Assembly (NCBI GenBank): GCA_019694795.1
Contig: JAIBBF010000022.1
Coordinates: 1-48,094, forward strand
DNA: 48,094 bases
Reading direction: 5' to 3'
Origin: Flavobacteriales bacterium
GTDB taxonomy: Bacteria; Bacteroidota; Bacteroidia; Flavobacteriales_D; UBA2798
The position numbers and the translations under genes were made by a program. The notes under the pieces are model-generated. The model did no database searches, had not been told where the DNA came from, and saw only the letters and a program-made list of their open reading frames with translations. Below, one piece after another: positions 25,371-35,200 of the stretch (positions within the stretch are counted from its first letter, which is position 1; every line of letters starts with the position of its first letter).

Positions 25371-27290
25371 TTAAAGTTGTGTTGCGCCTTCTTTTATCAC
25401 TTCTACAAGTGAAGGATCCAGCAAGGTGCTGGTATCGCCTAAATTTGACGTGTCACCTTCTGCAATTTTTCGAAGAATGCGACGCATGATTTTACCGCTT
25501 CGTGTTTTAGGTAATCCGGGTACAAATTGAATTTTGTCGGGTTTAGCAATAGGACCAATAATCCGCGATACGGTTTGCGTAATATCCTGCTTAGCCAATT
25601 GCGCATCACCGTGTGAACCATCGTAAATAACATAAGCATAAATGCCTTGTCCTTTTACATCATGCGGATAACCTACTACGGCGCTTTCAATTACACCGGA
25701 ATGCATATTAATAGCATTTTCCACTTCAGCGGTTCCAATGCGGTGACCACTTACGTTTAATACATCGTCCACCCTTCCGGTGATGCGATAATTTCCATTG
25801 GCATCGCGCAAGCATCCGTCGCCTGTAAAGTATTTGTTTTCGTAAGTAGAAAAGTAGGTTTGTCTGCAACGTTCATGATCGCCATAAGTGCTGCGGATAA
25901 TTCCGGGCCATGGTGCTTTCATGCATAAATTTCCGCTTACGTTATTCCCCGTTATTTCATTACCGTTTTCATCGACCAGACAAGGTTGAACACCGGGTAA
26001 GGGTAAGGTTGCAAATGATGGAATACCGGGAGTAACATTAGCAATATTTGAAATTAAAACACCTCCGGTTTCCGTTTGCCACCAGGTATCTACAATGGGA
26101 CATTTTTCTTTTCCGATGTTTTTATTGTACCAGTGCCAGGCTTCTTCGTTGATGGGTTCGCCTACGGTTCCCAATACTTTTAATGAAGAAAGATTTTTAT
26201 TTTTTAATGGATCTAATCCAAATCCCATCAGACTCCGGATAGCGGTTGGGGCGGTGTATAAAATATCGACCTTGTATTTATCTACAATATCCCAAAATCT
26301 GCCTGCATCCGGCCAGGTTGGAATTCCTTCGAACATGAGGGATGTGCCTCCTGCAGAGAGTGGACCATAAACGATATAACTGTGTCCCGTAATCCATCCG
26401 ATATCGGCCGTGCAAAAATGGATTTGTCCGGCCTGGTATTGAAATACATTTACAAAAGTATAGTTGGTCCACACCATATACCCCGCCGTAGTATGCACCA
26501 CTCCTTTGGGTTTACCTGTAGATCCTGATGTATAGAGAATAAATAAAATATCTTCCGCATCCATTTCTACGGCTTCGCAAAATGGATTTCCTTGTGTTTC
26601 CACTTTTTTAATTTCATCTTCCCACCAAAGATCTCTGCCTTTGATCATGCTTACCGCAATTCGGGTTCTGGTACTTACAATCACTTTTTTCACTATGTGA
26701 TTACCCACCAGCGCATCATCAATTACACTTTTTAAGGGAATATCTTTTGCACCACGGTAAGCGCCATCGGATGTGATAATATATTCCGCTTTTGCATCAT
26801 CTAAACGATCAGCAATGGCTTGTGCAGAAAACCCGCCGAATATCACCGAGTGAATGGCACCAATGCGGGCACAGGCTAAAACAGCAATGGTTAATTCGGG
26901 AATCATCCCCATATAAATACAAACGCGATCTCCTTTTTTTACGCCGTTGTTCAAAAGGACATTGGCAAATTGCATCACTTTAAAATGCAATTCACGATAA
27001 GTGAGCACACGGTGATGTTCTTCCGGATCGTTCGGCTCCCAAATAATAGCCGGCTGATCTCCGCGTTCGGCGAGGTGCCGGTCCAGACAGTTTTCTGTGA
27101 TGTTTAATTTTCCTCCACTGAACCATTTTACGTCCGGACCACTAAAATCCCAATGTAAAACCTTGTTCCATTTTTTTTTCCAAACGAAATTTTCAGCAAT
27201 TTCTCCCCAGAAAAGTTCCGGATTTTCTACACTGCGCTTATACTGCAGATCATATTCTTCGCGCGATTTTATTTGATAGGGATATGACAT
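25371..27290 (-). CDS. acs: Acetyl-CoA synthetase (AMP-forming)
   Basis: A 639-residue ANL-superfamily enzyme that converts acetate, ATP and CoA to acetyl-CoA. Motifs: YTSGSTGKPKGV (phosphate loop), WWQTETGG, FTGDGCLRD, SGHRIGTAEVE, and the regulatory lysine Lys600 in LPKTRSGKIMRR, the residue acetylated in Salmonella Acs. The N-terminal part has the usual W-rich acetyl-CoA synthetase opening (WFSGGKLNITENCLDRH). Full length. Separated from trpS by a terminator, so it is probably its own unit. Confidence 0.96.
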   Translation of the reverse strand: MSYPYQIKSREEYDLQYKRSVENPELFWGEIAENFVWKKKWNKVLHWDFSGPDVKWFSGGKLNITENCLDRHLAERGDQPAIIWEPNDPEEHHRVLTYRELHFKVMQFANVLLNNGVKKGDRVCIYMGMIPELTIAVLACARIGAIHSVIFGGFSAQAIADRLDDAKAEYIITSDGAYRGAKDIPLKSVIDDALVGNHIVKKVIVSTRTRIAVSMIKGRDLWWEDEIKKVETQGNPFCEAVEMDAEDILFILYTSGSTGKPKGVVHTTAGYMVWTNYTFVNVFQYQAGQIHFCTADIGWITGHSYIVYGPLSAGGTSLMFEGIPTWPDAGRFWDIVDKYKVDILYTAPTAIRSLMGFGLDPLKNKNLSSLKVLGTVGEPINEEAWHWYNKNIGKEKCPIVDTWWQTETGGVLISNIANVTPGIPSFATLPLPGVQPCLVDENGNEITGNNVSGNLCMKAPWPGIIRSTYGDHERCRQTYFSTYENKYFTGDGCLRDANGNYRITGRVDDVLNVSGHRIGTAEVENAINMHSGVIESAVVGYPHDVKGQGIYAYVIYDGSHGDAQLAKQDITQTVSRIIGPIAKPDKIQFVPGLPKTRSGKIMRRILRKIAEGDTSNLGDTSTLLDPSLVEVIKEGATQL

Positions 27291-27357
27291 AGCCTTTGTG
27301 TTTAGTCACAATATAAAAAATATTATACAAGTGCATTTCCGGAATAGCTAGCAAAAA

Positions 27358-27383
27358 AAATGACAGGCAATGCCTGTCATTTT
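27358..27383 (-). terminator. Intrinsic terminator after trpS
   Basis: ATGACAGG (27360-27367) pairs with CCTGTCAT (27373-27380) across CAATG, with further A-T pairs outside and an A run at 27353-27360 that becomes the T-tract on the minus strand. It lies 20 bases after the trpS stop. Confidence 0.85.
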
Positions 27384-27402
27384 AAATGAAGTATGAATTT
27401 GG

Positions 27403-28371
27403 TTAAAAGCCTAATTTTTCGCGCACCACTTTTAATTTTGCATGAGCAATTTTTCGCGCCTTTTCTTCGCCGATTTTTAGCCGGGCTTCTAATTCAGCAT
27501 GATTCTCCATGTAATACGCATACAACTTCCGTGCTTCTGCAAATTTTTCGAGAATCAAAGCAAGTAATTCTTGTTTTGCATGTCCGTATCCAAAATTCCC
27601 TGCCAGGTATTTGGCGCGCAATTCTGCAACCTGAATTTCGGTGCCCAGCAAACTGTACAATTTAAATACGTTACAGGTATCCGGATTTTTAGGTTCTTCC
27701 AATGGAGTAGAGTCGGTAACAATGGTTCCGATTTGTTTTTTCAATTCCTTTTCCGGAAGAAAAACATCAATGAAATTTTTGTAGCTCTTACTCATTTTTT
27801 GTCCGTCGGTTCCGGGGACAATCATCACCCGTTCATCCACTTTTGCTTCGGGAACTACAAATGTTTCTCCCATTATGCGGTTAAACGATTCGGCGATGTC
27901 TCTCGAAATTTCCAGATGCTGTACCTGGTCTTTTCCAACAGGGATGTATTGTGCATCGTATAACACGATATCGGCAGCTTGCAAAACAGGATAAGTGAAT
28001 AATCCGGCATTTACATCTGCAAGACGATCGCTTTTTTCTTTAAACGAATGGGCATTCGCCAGCATTGGAAACGGAGTAAAGCAATTCAGATACCAGGCAA
28101 GTTCGGTGACTTCGGGGATCTGACTTTGACGGTAAAATATGGTGCGTTCCGGATCCAGACCAAATGCAAGCCATGCAGCTGCAACGGCATTGGTATTGGT
28201 TTTTCGCTGCTCCCCATCTTTTAATGAGGTTAATGAATGCATGTCGGCAATGAAAATGAACGATTCATTTTTCGGATCGTTGCACAATTCAATGGCGGGC
28301 AAAATGGCGCCAAGGATGTTGCCTAAATGAGGAACTCCTGAACTTTGTATGCCGGTTAATATTCTGGCCAT
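27403..28371 (-). CDS. trpS: Tryptophanyl-tRNA synthetase
   Basis: A 322-residue class I aminoacyl-tRNA synthetase. The HIGH-type motif is PHLGN in ILTGIQSSGVPHLGNILGA and the KMSKS motif is intact in GQKMSKSYKN. GKDQVQHLEISRDIAESFN is a typical TrpS stretch. Full length for the bacterial enzyme. It starts 16 bases after the pseudouridine synthase stop, implying co-transcription, and ends at a clear terminator. Confidence 0.96.
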   Translation of the reverse strand: MARILTGIQSSGVPHLGNILGAILPAIELCNDPKNESFIFIADMHSLTSLKDGEQRKTNTNAVAAAWLAFGLDPERTIFYRQSQIPEVTELAWYLNCFTPFPMLANAHSFKEKSDRLADVNAGLFTYPVLQAADIVLYDAQYIPVGKDQVQHLEISRDIAESFNRIMGETFVVPEAKVDERVMIVPGTDGQKMSKSYKNFIDVFLPEKELKKQIGTIVTDSTPLEEPKNPDTCNVFKLYSLLGTEIQVAELRAKYLAGNFGYGHAKQELLALILEKFAEARKLYAYYMENHAELEARLKIGEEKARKIAHAKLKVVREKLGF

Positions 28372-28387
28372 GGTGGTGTAGAAATAA

Positions 28388-30208
28388 TCAGATCATTTTT
28401 AAAAACGAAACTTCTTTTGGAGTTAAAAATCTCCATTTTCCTCTGGGAAGATCTTTTTTAACTAATCCTGCAAACATTACACGATCCAGCTTAATTACTT
28501 TGTAACCGAGATGTTCAAACATACGGCGTACAATACGGTTTCTTCCGCTGTGAATCTCAACACCGATATCGCGTTTGTTGCTTGCATCACCAACGAATTG
28601 AACATCGTCTACTTTAATAAATCCGTCTTCCAGTTCAAAACCTTCCTTCAGCTTCAGCAAATCTTCGCGCGAAACATTTTGGTCGGTCATTACATGGTAA
28701 ATTTTCTTGATGTTGTTTCGTGGATGCGTCAGTTTATCTGTTAGTTCTCCGTCGTTAGTAAAGAGTAATAGTCCGGTGGTATTGCGGTCTAATCTTCCAA
28801 CCGGATAAATACGTTCTTTGGTCGCTTTTTCTACCAGCTCCATTACGGTTCTGCGTTTTTCCGGATCATCCACCGTGGTGATGTAATCTTTCGGTTTATT
28901 CAGTAACACGTACACCAGTTTTTCCTGCGATAAAAGTTGGTCGCCATAATGCACTTTGTCGGTCGGCATTACGCGCGTTCCTAATTCGGTTACGATTTTG
29001 CCGTTGACTTTAACCACTCCGGACTGAATCAATTCATCAGCTTCGCGGCGCGAACACACTCCGGTGTTGGCAATGAATTTATTTAAGCGGATACTTCCGT
29101 CGTCCTCTCGTTTTACGGTAGATTTTTTAGAGCGGGAAGTTTGTACCAGTTTTTTATAATCGGAAGACGATTTTTTTACGCGCTTTTTCTCATCGTCGAG
29201 TTTTTTAAAATCGAATTCTTCATCGTCTTTAAAATCCTCGTTGATATAACTTTTTTTATCTGATTTTCCGGAGAAACCGCTGAATCCGCTTTTACGTTTT
29301 TTAGAAGTTCCGTACGATTCTTCGCCGGATGTTTCTGATTTGTTTTCGAAATCATCTTCTTCTCTTTTTTTGTAACCGCGGCTTTCACTATCGTCGGATC
29401 GGCCAAAACTTTTTTTCTTGCGATCATCGAATTTGCGCGTACCGGAACGTTCATCGTCGCGTTTTCCATATTTGCGTTCGCCACCTTCAGAGGATCTTCC
29501 GTAAGAACGTTTTTCTCCACGGTCATCGTCTCTGCGTTTGCTGAATTTACGCTCACCACCTTCAGAGGATCTGCTATAAGAGCGTTTTTCTCCGCGGTCA
29601 TCATCTCTGCGTTTTGAGTAGGAGCGTTCACCACCTTCAGAGGATCTGCTATAAGAGCGTTTTTCTCCGCGGTCGTCGTCTCTGCGTTTGCTGAATTTGC
29701 GTTCGCCACCTTCAGAAGATCTGCCATATGAGCGTTTTTCTCCGCGATCATCATCTCTGCGTTTGCTGAATTTACGTTCACCATCTTCAGAAGATCTGCC
29801 GTATGAGCGTTTTTCTCCACGGTCATCATCTCTTCGTTTGCTATAGGAACGTTCACCGCCTTCGGAGGATCTGCTATAGGAGCGTTTCTCTCCACGGTCG
29901 TCATCTCTGCGTTTGCTGAATTTGCGATCACCACCTTCGGAGGATCTGCCGTACGAGCGTTTTTCTCCACGGTTGTCGTCGCTTCGTTTAGAAAATTTTC
30001 GGTCTGAATTTTCGGAACTTCTGCCGTAGGATTTTTTTTCTCCCCGGTCATTATCATTTCGTTTGCTGAATTTTTTGTCGCGGTCATTGCTTCTGCCGTA
30101 ACTTCCTCCTTCTGATGATGAGGATCTGGAGGATCTCTTTTCGTATCCTCTGTTGTTTTCGGAACGTCCTGCGGATCTGCGGTCGTTGCCTCTTGATGGG
30201 CGTTTCAT
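28388..30208 (-). CDS. rluB: RsuA/RluB-family pseudouridine synthase with long repeat tail
   Basis: A 606-residue protein, over twice the usual family length because of a ~340-residue charged N-terminal tail. The tail holds eight 25-residue units (residues 48-247) of the form SKRRDDDRGEKRSYGRSSEGGERKF, then Lys/Asp/Ser-rich linker. The C-terminal ~235 residues are a normal enzyme: S4 RNA-binding domain (IRLNKFIANTGVCSRREADELI) and catalytic domain with Asp474 in PVGRLDRNTTGLLLFTNDGEL. RluB/RsuA enzymes isomerise uridine in 23S or 16S rRNA. Arg/Gly/Ser-rich disordered tails occur on RluB in other Bacteroidota, and probably bind RNA. First or second gene of a unit with yraN and trpS. Confidence 0.9.
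   Translation of the reverse strand: MKRPSRGNDRRSAGRSENNRGYEKRSSRSSSSEGGSYGRSNDRDKKFSKRNDNDRGEKKSYGRSSENSDRKFSKRSDDNRGEKRSYGRSSEGGDRKFSKRRDDDRGEKRSYSRSSEGGERSYSKRRDDDRGEKRSYGRSSEDGERKFSKRRDDDRGEKRSYGRSSEGGERKFSKRRDDDRGEKRSYSRSSEGGERSYSKRRDDDRGEKRSYSRSSEGGERKFSKRRDDDRGEKRSYGRSSEGGERKYGKRDDERSGTRKFDDRKKKSFGRSDDSESRGYKKREEDDFENKSETSGEESYGTSKKRKSGFSGFSGKSDKKSYINEDFKDDEEFDFKKLDDEKKRVKKSSSDYKKLVQTSRSKKSTVKREDDGSIRLNKFIANTGVCSRREADELIQSGVVKVNGKIVTELGTRVMPTDKVHYGDQLLSQEKLVYVLLNKPKDYITTVDDPEKRRTVMELVEKATKERIYPVGRLDRNTTGLLLFTNDGELTDKLTHPRNNIKKIYHVMTDQNVSREDLLKLKEGFELEDGFIKVDDVQFVGDASNKRDIGVEIHSGRNRIVRRMFEHLGYKVIKLDRVMFAGLVKKDLPRGKWRFLTPKEVSFLKMI
29468..30067 (-). repeat. Eight tandem 75-bp in-frame repeats
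   Basis: Eight copies of a 75-bp unit encode residues 48-247 of the pseudouridine synthase. Central copies differ by few bases, mainly at codons giving Gly/Ser before the RSS motif and KF/SY at the unit end. Since 75 is a multiple of three, gain or loss of units by slippage or recombination keeps the frame. Confidence 0.92.
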
Positions 30209-30254
30209 AATATAGAACTAGTTAGGGCATAAAGGTACGCTATTTAAGCATTGC

Positions 30255-30617
30255 TTAAGCGAGGGGGTAAAAAGCATCGGGAATGTGTTCTAATACAGGA
30301 CCTTTCGGTCCGTACCAGATTCCGATAATGTCGAAGCGGACCTCCTCTTCCGTGGGATTTTCTTCGAGGTACAGGTTGGCAGCCCGTATAATGCGTGCTT
30401 GTTTTTTGGGGTCCACAAAAGTAATCGGATCGCCAAAATCCACACTGCTTCTCGATTTTACCTCTGCAAAAACAAGCGTAGTTCCTTCCCTGGCAATGAT
30501 ATCGATTTCGAGATGCTGTTTTTGCCAGTTGAGGGCCAGGATTTCAAATCCCTTTTCCACCAGGTGAAACATGGCCAGTTCTTCACCTCTTTTCCCTTTA
30601 TTTCTAGAGTTTTCCAT
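30255..30617 (-). CDS. yraN: YraN-family (UPF0102) putative nuclease
   Basis: A 120-residue protein of the YraN family: GKRGEELAMFHLVEKGFEIL, the nuclease-fold core EIDIIAREGTTLVFAEVKSRSS (Asp and ExK of a PD-(D/E)xK site), and KKQARIIRAANLYLEE. Biochemical role is not settled in the family; an endonuclease/Holliday-junction-resolvase-like fold is predicted. On the same strand as and 46 bases upstream of the pseudouridine synthase gene. A dyad TTAAGCA-T-TGCTTAA (30244-30258) covers its stop. Confidence 0.9.
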   Translation of the reverse strand: MENSRNKGKRGEELAMFHLVEKGFEILALNWQKQHLEIDIIAREGTTLVFAEVKSRSSVDFGDPITFVDPKKQARIIRAANLYLEENPTEEEVRFDIIGIWYGPKGPVLEHIPDAFYPLA

Positions 30618-30679
30618 TTTTCGGAACGGCTTTTGTAATGACTATATCGATTAATTTGTTTATCTTTAAAGTTAAAATC

Positions 30680-31339
30680 ATGAGAACCAATAATCCAAGA
30701 CATCATATGACAAGGTTTTTAAGCTTTTTACTGTTTGGTCTTTTCTTTATCGGCGCAGGTTCCGTAAAGGCAGGATTCGAAGGGGTGATTGAATTCACCA
30801 AAAAAACAGGAAGTACTGAAGTAAAGTACAAGTACTATATCAAAGGATCTAAAACGCGTATCGAAGATTTCGGTACCGACGGAACTTTACAAGGGGTGAT
30901 GCTGATTGATGCAGCGGCCAATAAAGTGATCGGGATTTCTCCGGAGCGTAAATTGTGGATGGATATGCCCAACAATCGTCAACGTAAAGATGTAAAGTTG
31001 GATATTCAAAAAACAAATAACACAAAAGAGATTGCCGGTTATAAGGCAACGGAGTGGAAAGTAACGTGTAAAGATGATGACCGTGTTATCAGCTACTGGA
31101 TGGCAGATGGTGCATTTGATTTTTTCATCCCACTTTTAAAAACCTTGAATCGTGCAGATAAACTTTCTATTTACTTTTTAAAATTAAGTGGAGCAGAAGG
31201 TTTGTTCCCTATTATGGGAGAAGAAAAAAAATCAGACGGAACCGTGATTACTACCTTAAAAACCCAATCGGTTAAAAAGCAGGCATTAGAAGAGTCATTA
31301 TTCGAAATACCAAAAGGTTATTCGAAATACGATAAGTAA
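30680..31339 (+). CDS. Exported DUF4412-like protein
   Basis: A 219-residue secreted protein. The start is ATG 30680 (MRTNNPRHH) or ATG 30707, which would begin right at the signal peptide (MTRFLSFLLFGLFFIGAGSVKA); the former is kept because the extra residues are basic and plausible. The body has the DUF4412 layout: FEGVIEFTKKTG, KYKYYIKGSKTRIEDF, IDAAANKVIGISPERKLWMD, and a C-terminal half with EIAGYKATEWKV and ISYWMADG, ending EIPKGYSKYDK. Function unknown; likely a periplasmic or surface lipid-binding-type beta fold by family resemblance. Monocistronic, followed by a terminator. Confidence 0.8.
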   Translation: MRTNNPRHHMTRFLSFLLFGLFFIGAGSVKAGFEGVIEFTKKTGSTEVKYKYYIKGSKTRIEDFGTDGTLQGVMLIDAAANKVIGISPERKLWMDMPNNRQRKDVKLDIQKTNNTKEIAGYKATEWKVTCKDDDRVISYWMADGAFDFFIPLLKTLNRADKLSIYFLKLSGAEGLFPIMGEEKKSDGTVITTLKTQSVKKQALEESLFEIPKGYSKYDK

Positions 31340-31347
31340 AAAGAAAG

Positions 31348-31373
31348 ATCCGCTGAGAGGCGGATTTTTTTTT
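31348..31373 (+). terminator. Intrinsic terminator of the DUF4412-like gene
   Basis: ATCCGC (31348-31353) and GCGGAT (31360-31365) flank a TGAGAG loop, followed by nine T. It lies nine bases after the stop codon. Confidence 0.88.
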
Positions 31374-31378
31374 GAGTA

Positions 31379-32260
31379 TTATTTGGAGAAAGAACTCTTT
31401 AGTTCGGAATGTTCTTCAATTTTCATTGTTAATCTGCCTCCCATAATTAATGTTCTGTTATCGGGAATATGTCCGCCGGGAAATCCGAAGCATACCGGAT
31501 ATTCATAATCGGCCACATGTTCCAGGATAATTTCTTCTGCGCTTTTCCCGAATGGAATGGCGTTATCTTTCATTTCGGTAAACCCACCGATGATGAGTCC
31601 ATTTAATTGCGCCAATATGCCACTGCGTTTTAAACTTAACATCATGCGGTCGACGTGGTAGAGGTATTCGTCCAGATCTTCCAGAAACAGAATTTTTCCT
31701 TTAGCATCGGGTAATGATGCAGAACCTTGCAAGGCATACACCAGCGATAAATTGCCTCCGAATAAAATTCCTTCACTCATTCCTTTTCTATTGAGCGGAT
31801 GGGATGAAAGGGTATAGGATAAATCCTTCCCTTCAATGGCATCGAGAATTGATTGTAAGGCTTCCGGTGTATTGCTTTTCATATTCACCGGCATGGTGCT
31901 GTGCAGCGACATCAGTTCATGTTGTGCTAAAAGATGATTGTGAAGCACGGTAATGTCGCTATAACCTGCAATTAGTTTTTTGGTTTTTTTTAATGAAGAA
32001 AAATCTACCAGATCCACCATCCGTAAAGTTCCATAACCACCTCGTGCGCAAACAATACAATCGATGCGGTCGTCAAGAATAAAATCCTGCAATGCTTTTG
32101 CGCGAATGGCGTCTGTTCCTGCAAATTGATGATCGCTTTCCCATAGGGACGGATGCGTAATTACCCGGTAACCCCGCTCCTGGAAAAATAAAATTCCGGC
32201 TTCAATTTCTTCGGGAGAAATTTTGCGGGCGGTTGCGGTAATACCAATGGTTTTAGACAT
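31379..32260 (-). CDS. LD-carboxypeptidase (peptidase family S66)
   Basis: A 293-residue serine peptidase that trims the terminal D-Ala from L,D-linked murein tetrapeptides during peptidoglycan recycling. The nucleophile is Ser101 in IAGYSDITVLH; the acidic member is in LFLEDLDEYLYHVDRM and the His in GFPGGHIPDN. CARGGYGTLR is the family motif that precedes the nucleophile. No signal peptide, so cytoplasmic. It shares the minus strand with the large outer-membrane protein and starts 14 bases after that gene's stop, which suggests co-transcription. Confidence 0.93.
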   Translation of the reverse strand: MSKTIGITATARKISPEEIEAGILFFQERGYRVITHPSLWESDHQFAGTDAIRAKALQDFILDDRIDCIVCARGGYGTLRMVDLVDFSSLKKTKKLIAGYSDITVLHNHLLAQHELMSLHSTMPVNMKSNTPEALQSILDAIEGKDLSYTLSSHPLNRKGMSEGILFGGNLSLVYALQGSASLPDAKGKILFLEDLDEYLYHVDRMMLSLKRSGILAQLNGLIIGGFTEMKDNAIPFGKSAEEIILEHVADYEYPVCFGFPGGHIPDNRTLIMGGRLTMKIEEHSELKSSFSK

Positions 32261-32274
32261 GCATCAAATATAAA

Positions 32275-35200
32275 TTAAAAATAAGCCCGAATTTGCACGC
32301 CTCCGGTGTGAATGGATTTATTGCTTTCTGTTTTACGGGCATTGTAGGTTAGATTCAATTGCATGTGTTTCGATAAATTCTGTTGCCAGCTGGCGGTCCA
32401 GGTGAAATTTGTTCCGGGTTTTAAAGCATCCAGCATTTCAAAACCGAGAGAGCTGGAACTGTTGCCGTTGTAAATGATGCCTACATAGTTAAATGTAGCA
32501 AGCAGACTTCCTTTGTTCACCACATTATATCGGATCTCCAACCCTATGTCATTAATCACGGCATGTTCGTTTCCATATTCTTCTTTGTTTTGTTTGTCGG
32601 AATACTTGTAAGCAATGGTCGACCTGAATTTTGTGTTGGGCTGATAACTGAATTTCGGATTTGCTTTCAGATAACTGATGCTGTAATTTCTTCCGCTTAG
32701 AAAATCAGAATTATTTCCTTTTGTTCCCTGTTCGCCCTCTACCACCAAATTGTATTCGGGGGTTATGTTCCAGCGAATTTTTACAAGATGAAAACGGTTA
32801 AATCTCGAATCGAATCCATTCGTCAATAAACTTTTTCCGCGTACATCCTGATAGGTGTGATCGATTCCGAAAACAGATCCCGTTCGGTTAATAAAAAAGG
32901 TATTTCGGAACGATGCGTTGAGCGACAATAAACTGGAGTCGGATACTTCACGCAAAAAGGGATTAAACCTGTTTCCTTCGCTTTCCGAATTGGTTTTGCG
33001 GTCCACACGATAAGCCGTTTGATTCGATAGAACAGATAATTTTTTGCGGATTCCTTTTTTATTTTTCCAGATGTTGGCGGGATTTAAATTGAGGGTTTGA
33101 CTAAACTGGTTGGTGTATGTTTTTACATATTCATTGGTGGGTGTAAATGAACGGATATACGTTGCCTGATCCGGAAAGGCAGCAATCTCGAATTCATTTA
33201 ATTCTTTTACTCCATTTTCATTGTAATCGATCCAGGTATATATGCCTTGTCCTGCCGGCACTTCCAGGTAAATAAATTCCTTTTTAAGTTCCTGTCCGGT
33301 TCCTATTTCATAAAAAGTAGATAACGAAACAGCATTTTTTGCCATTTTAAAATCGTATTCTATCCGTGTTAAAATGGTTTGATCGGGTTTTTGCGAAGTA
33401 AGTGTGGTGTCGATAATTTCCAATTCGCGATATCCTGCATTGATGCGTAACTGATTTTTCGGATTTTTTAATAGATCAGTTTTAATGGCATACTGCCGTG
33501 CACGGGTGGCTTTGGATAAAGAAAGGGTATCCGATATCCGGTCGCGTCGTTCGCGGTATGATGCGCCAAAGCGATTATTACTCGAATCGGCCGACTGAAG
33601 GTAAATTTCATAATCGTAAAACGAGTAACTGTTTTTAGCCAGACTATCACTCGTGCGTATGAAAAATTTATTGCTTTCCTGTTCGTCCCGAAAACCGATG
33701 GTGATGCCTTTTATGTTTTTAGACAGATTAGATTTGTGACGGTTAAATTGGGTTTTAACGGCTCCGTCTGTTTGTAATGAACTTCCCGTAAAACGAAGAT
33801 CCCATCCTTTTTCCTGGTAGTTTAAAATACCATTTTGCATTTGTCCCTGAAACGACGAGCCCGAATAAAAGGTATTAAAACCATAACCTAATCTTCCGGT
33901 TTTTCCTTTTAGCACGTCGAACTTAACATCACTAATGTATTGATCACCCGTTAGGGTGCGGTTTAAAATATTCCAGTTCCGTTCAAACTCTACAGCGCGA
34001 AAACGTTCTATCTGACTGAAATTTTTACTGATGTTTTCTATACTTACTTTGGGTACAATTCGGATATCATTTTCTTTTTTTCCAATTCTTATTTCCTGTT
34101 CATATCCAATTTTAAATCCATATCCCTGATCATCGCTTTTGTTCAAATCCGAAAATGTATTGCGGTTGTAATTGGTATAAACACCCTCCACCGAAAATTT
34201 CCCTTTTTTGCCGATTTGTTGTTCTAGTCCGGCACTTACCATTTGTCGTTTTTTGGGGGAGATTAAAACCTGGACCGGATTGTGGTCGCCCCGCTGATAA
34301 ATAATGCCTCCCACCGTGTCCGGCGCAACCCATTTAAAGGTTCTGCCCAGTGCTGTAAATTCCGATTGCACATAATCTCCTTTTCCGCTTCCTACAAATG
34401 CAAAATGCAGACGATATAAAGCAGAATCGGGATTCGTGGAATACACGTACACCGGATTGTATCCGAGGGAATCGGTTTTTTTATACAAAACCAAATTGTC
34501 GCTGTATCCAACGCTGTCTGCCGAAGGAAAAACAGCAAGCTGTGTACTATCGCCCACACTGTTCAGCAGAAGTTTTGCACTATCGCTGAGGTTTTGTTGC
34601 AAGGGTTGATTTTTGCTGTCCTGCTCGGAATATGCATTAACATAAATCAGCGTTTTTTCCTTGCTAAAAACATTGTTCGACTCCAGAATGGAACGCGCAT
34701 AATTTTTATCGGAATACTGAAATTCGACTATAATCCTTCGGTCTTTGGTAATAAGCCGGTTGGGTGTAAAGGTAATTTCGGAGGTGTTGTAATCGATCAC
34801 GTAATCGTTTTCTTGCCCGCGTTTTAATTGCTGACCATCAATGTAAACGACTTCAGTTCCGGCCAATACAATGATGAATGTTTCGTTTTCCGAACCTTTC
34901 AAGCGGTAGGGACCTTGATTTCCTTCTACACCTTGAATAACGTTTCTTGCGAATTTTCCTTTCGAAATGGCTGCACTTGTTCGCGTTTCGTAGCTGAAAT
35001 TTTTAAAATCCTGTTTCGTGGAAAAGGATGCGCCTTGTCCGCGTTTCTGATAAACCATAAAATATCCTTTTGGTTTTTTCATCCAGAAATCACCGGCTAT
35101 GAGCGCAGATTTTTGATCATACACTTTAATAAATACCTGATCGAAATCCTGCAATTGTTGTGTATTTCCATCGGGTTGTATGGGAATGTTATCGTCGGTT

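Noticed and set aside
29176-30087. A 303-codon open frame on the minus strand in another frame of the pseudouridine synthase gene
   Set aside because: It exists only because the 75-bp repeats lack stops in this frame; the translation is a low-complexity Ala/Thr/Asn/Lys string without domain signs.
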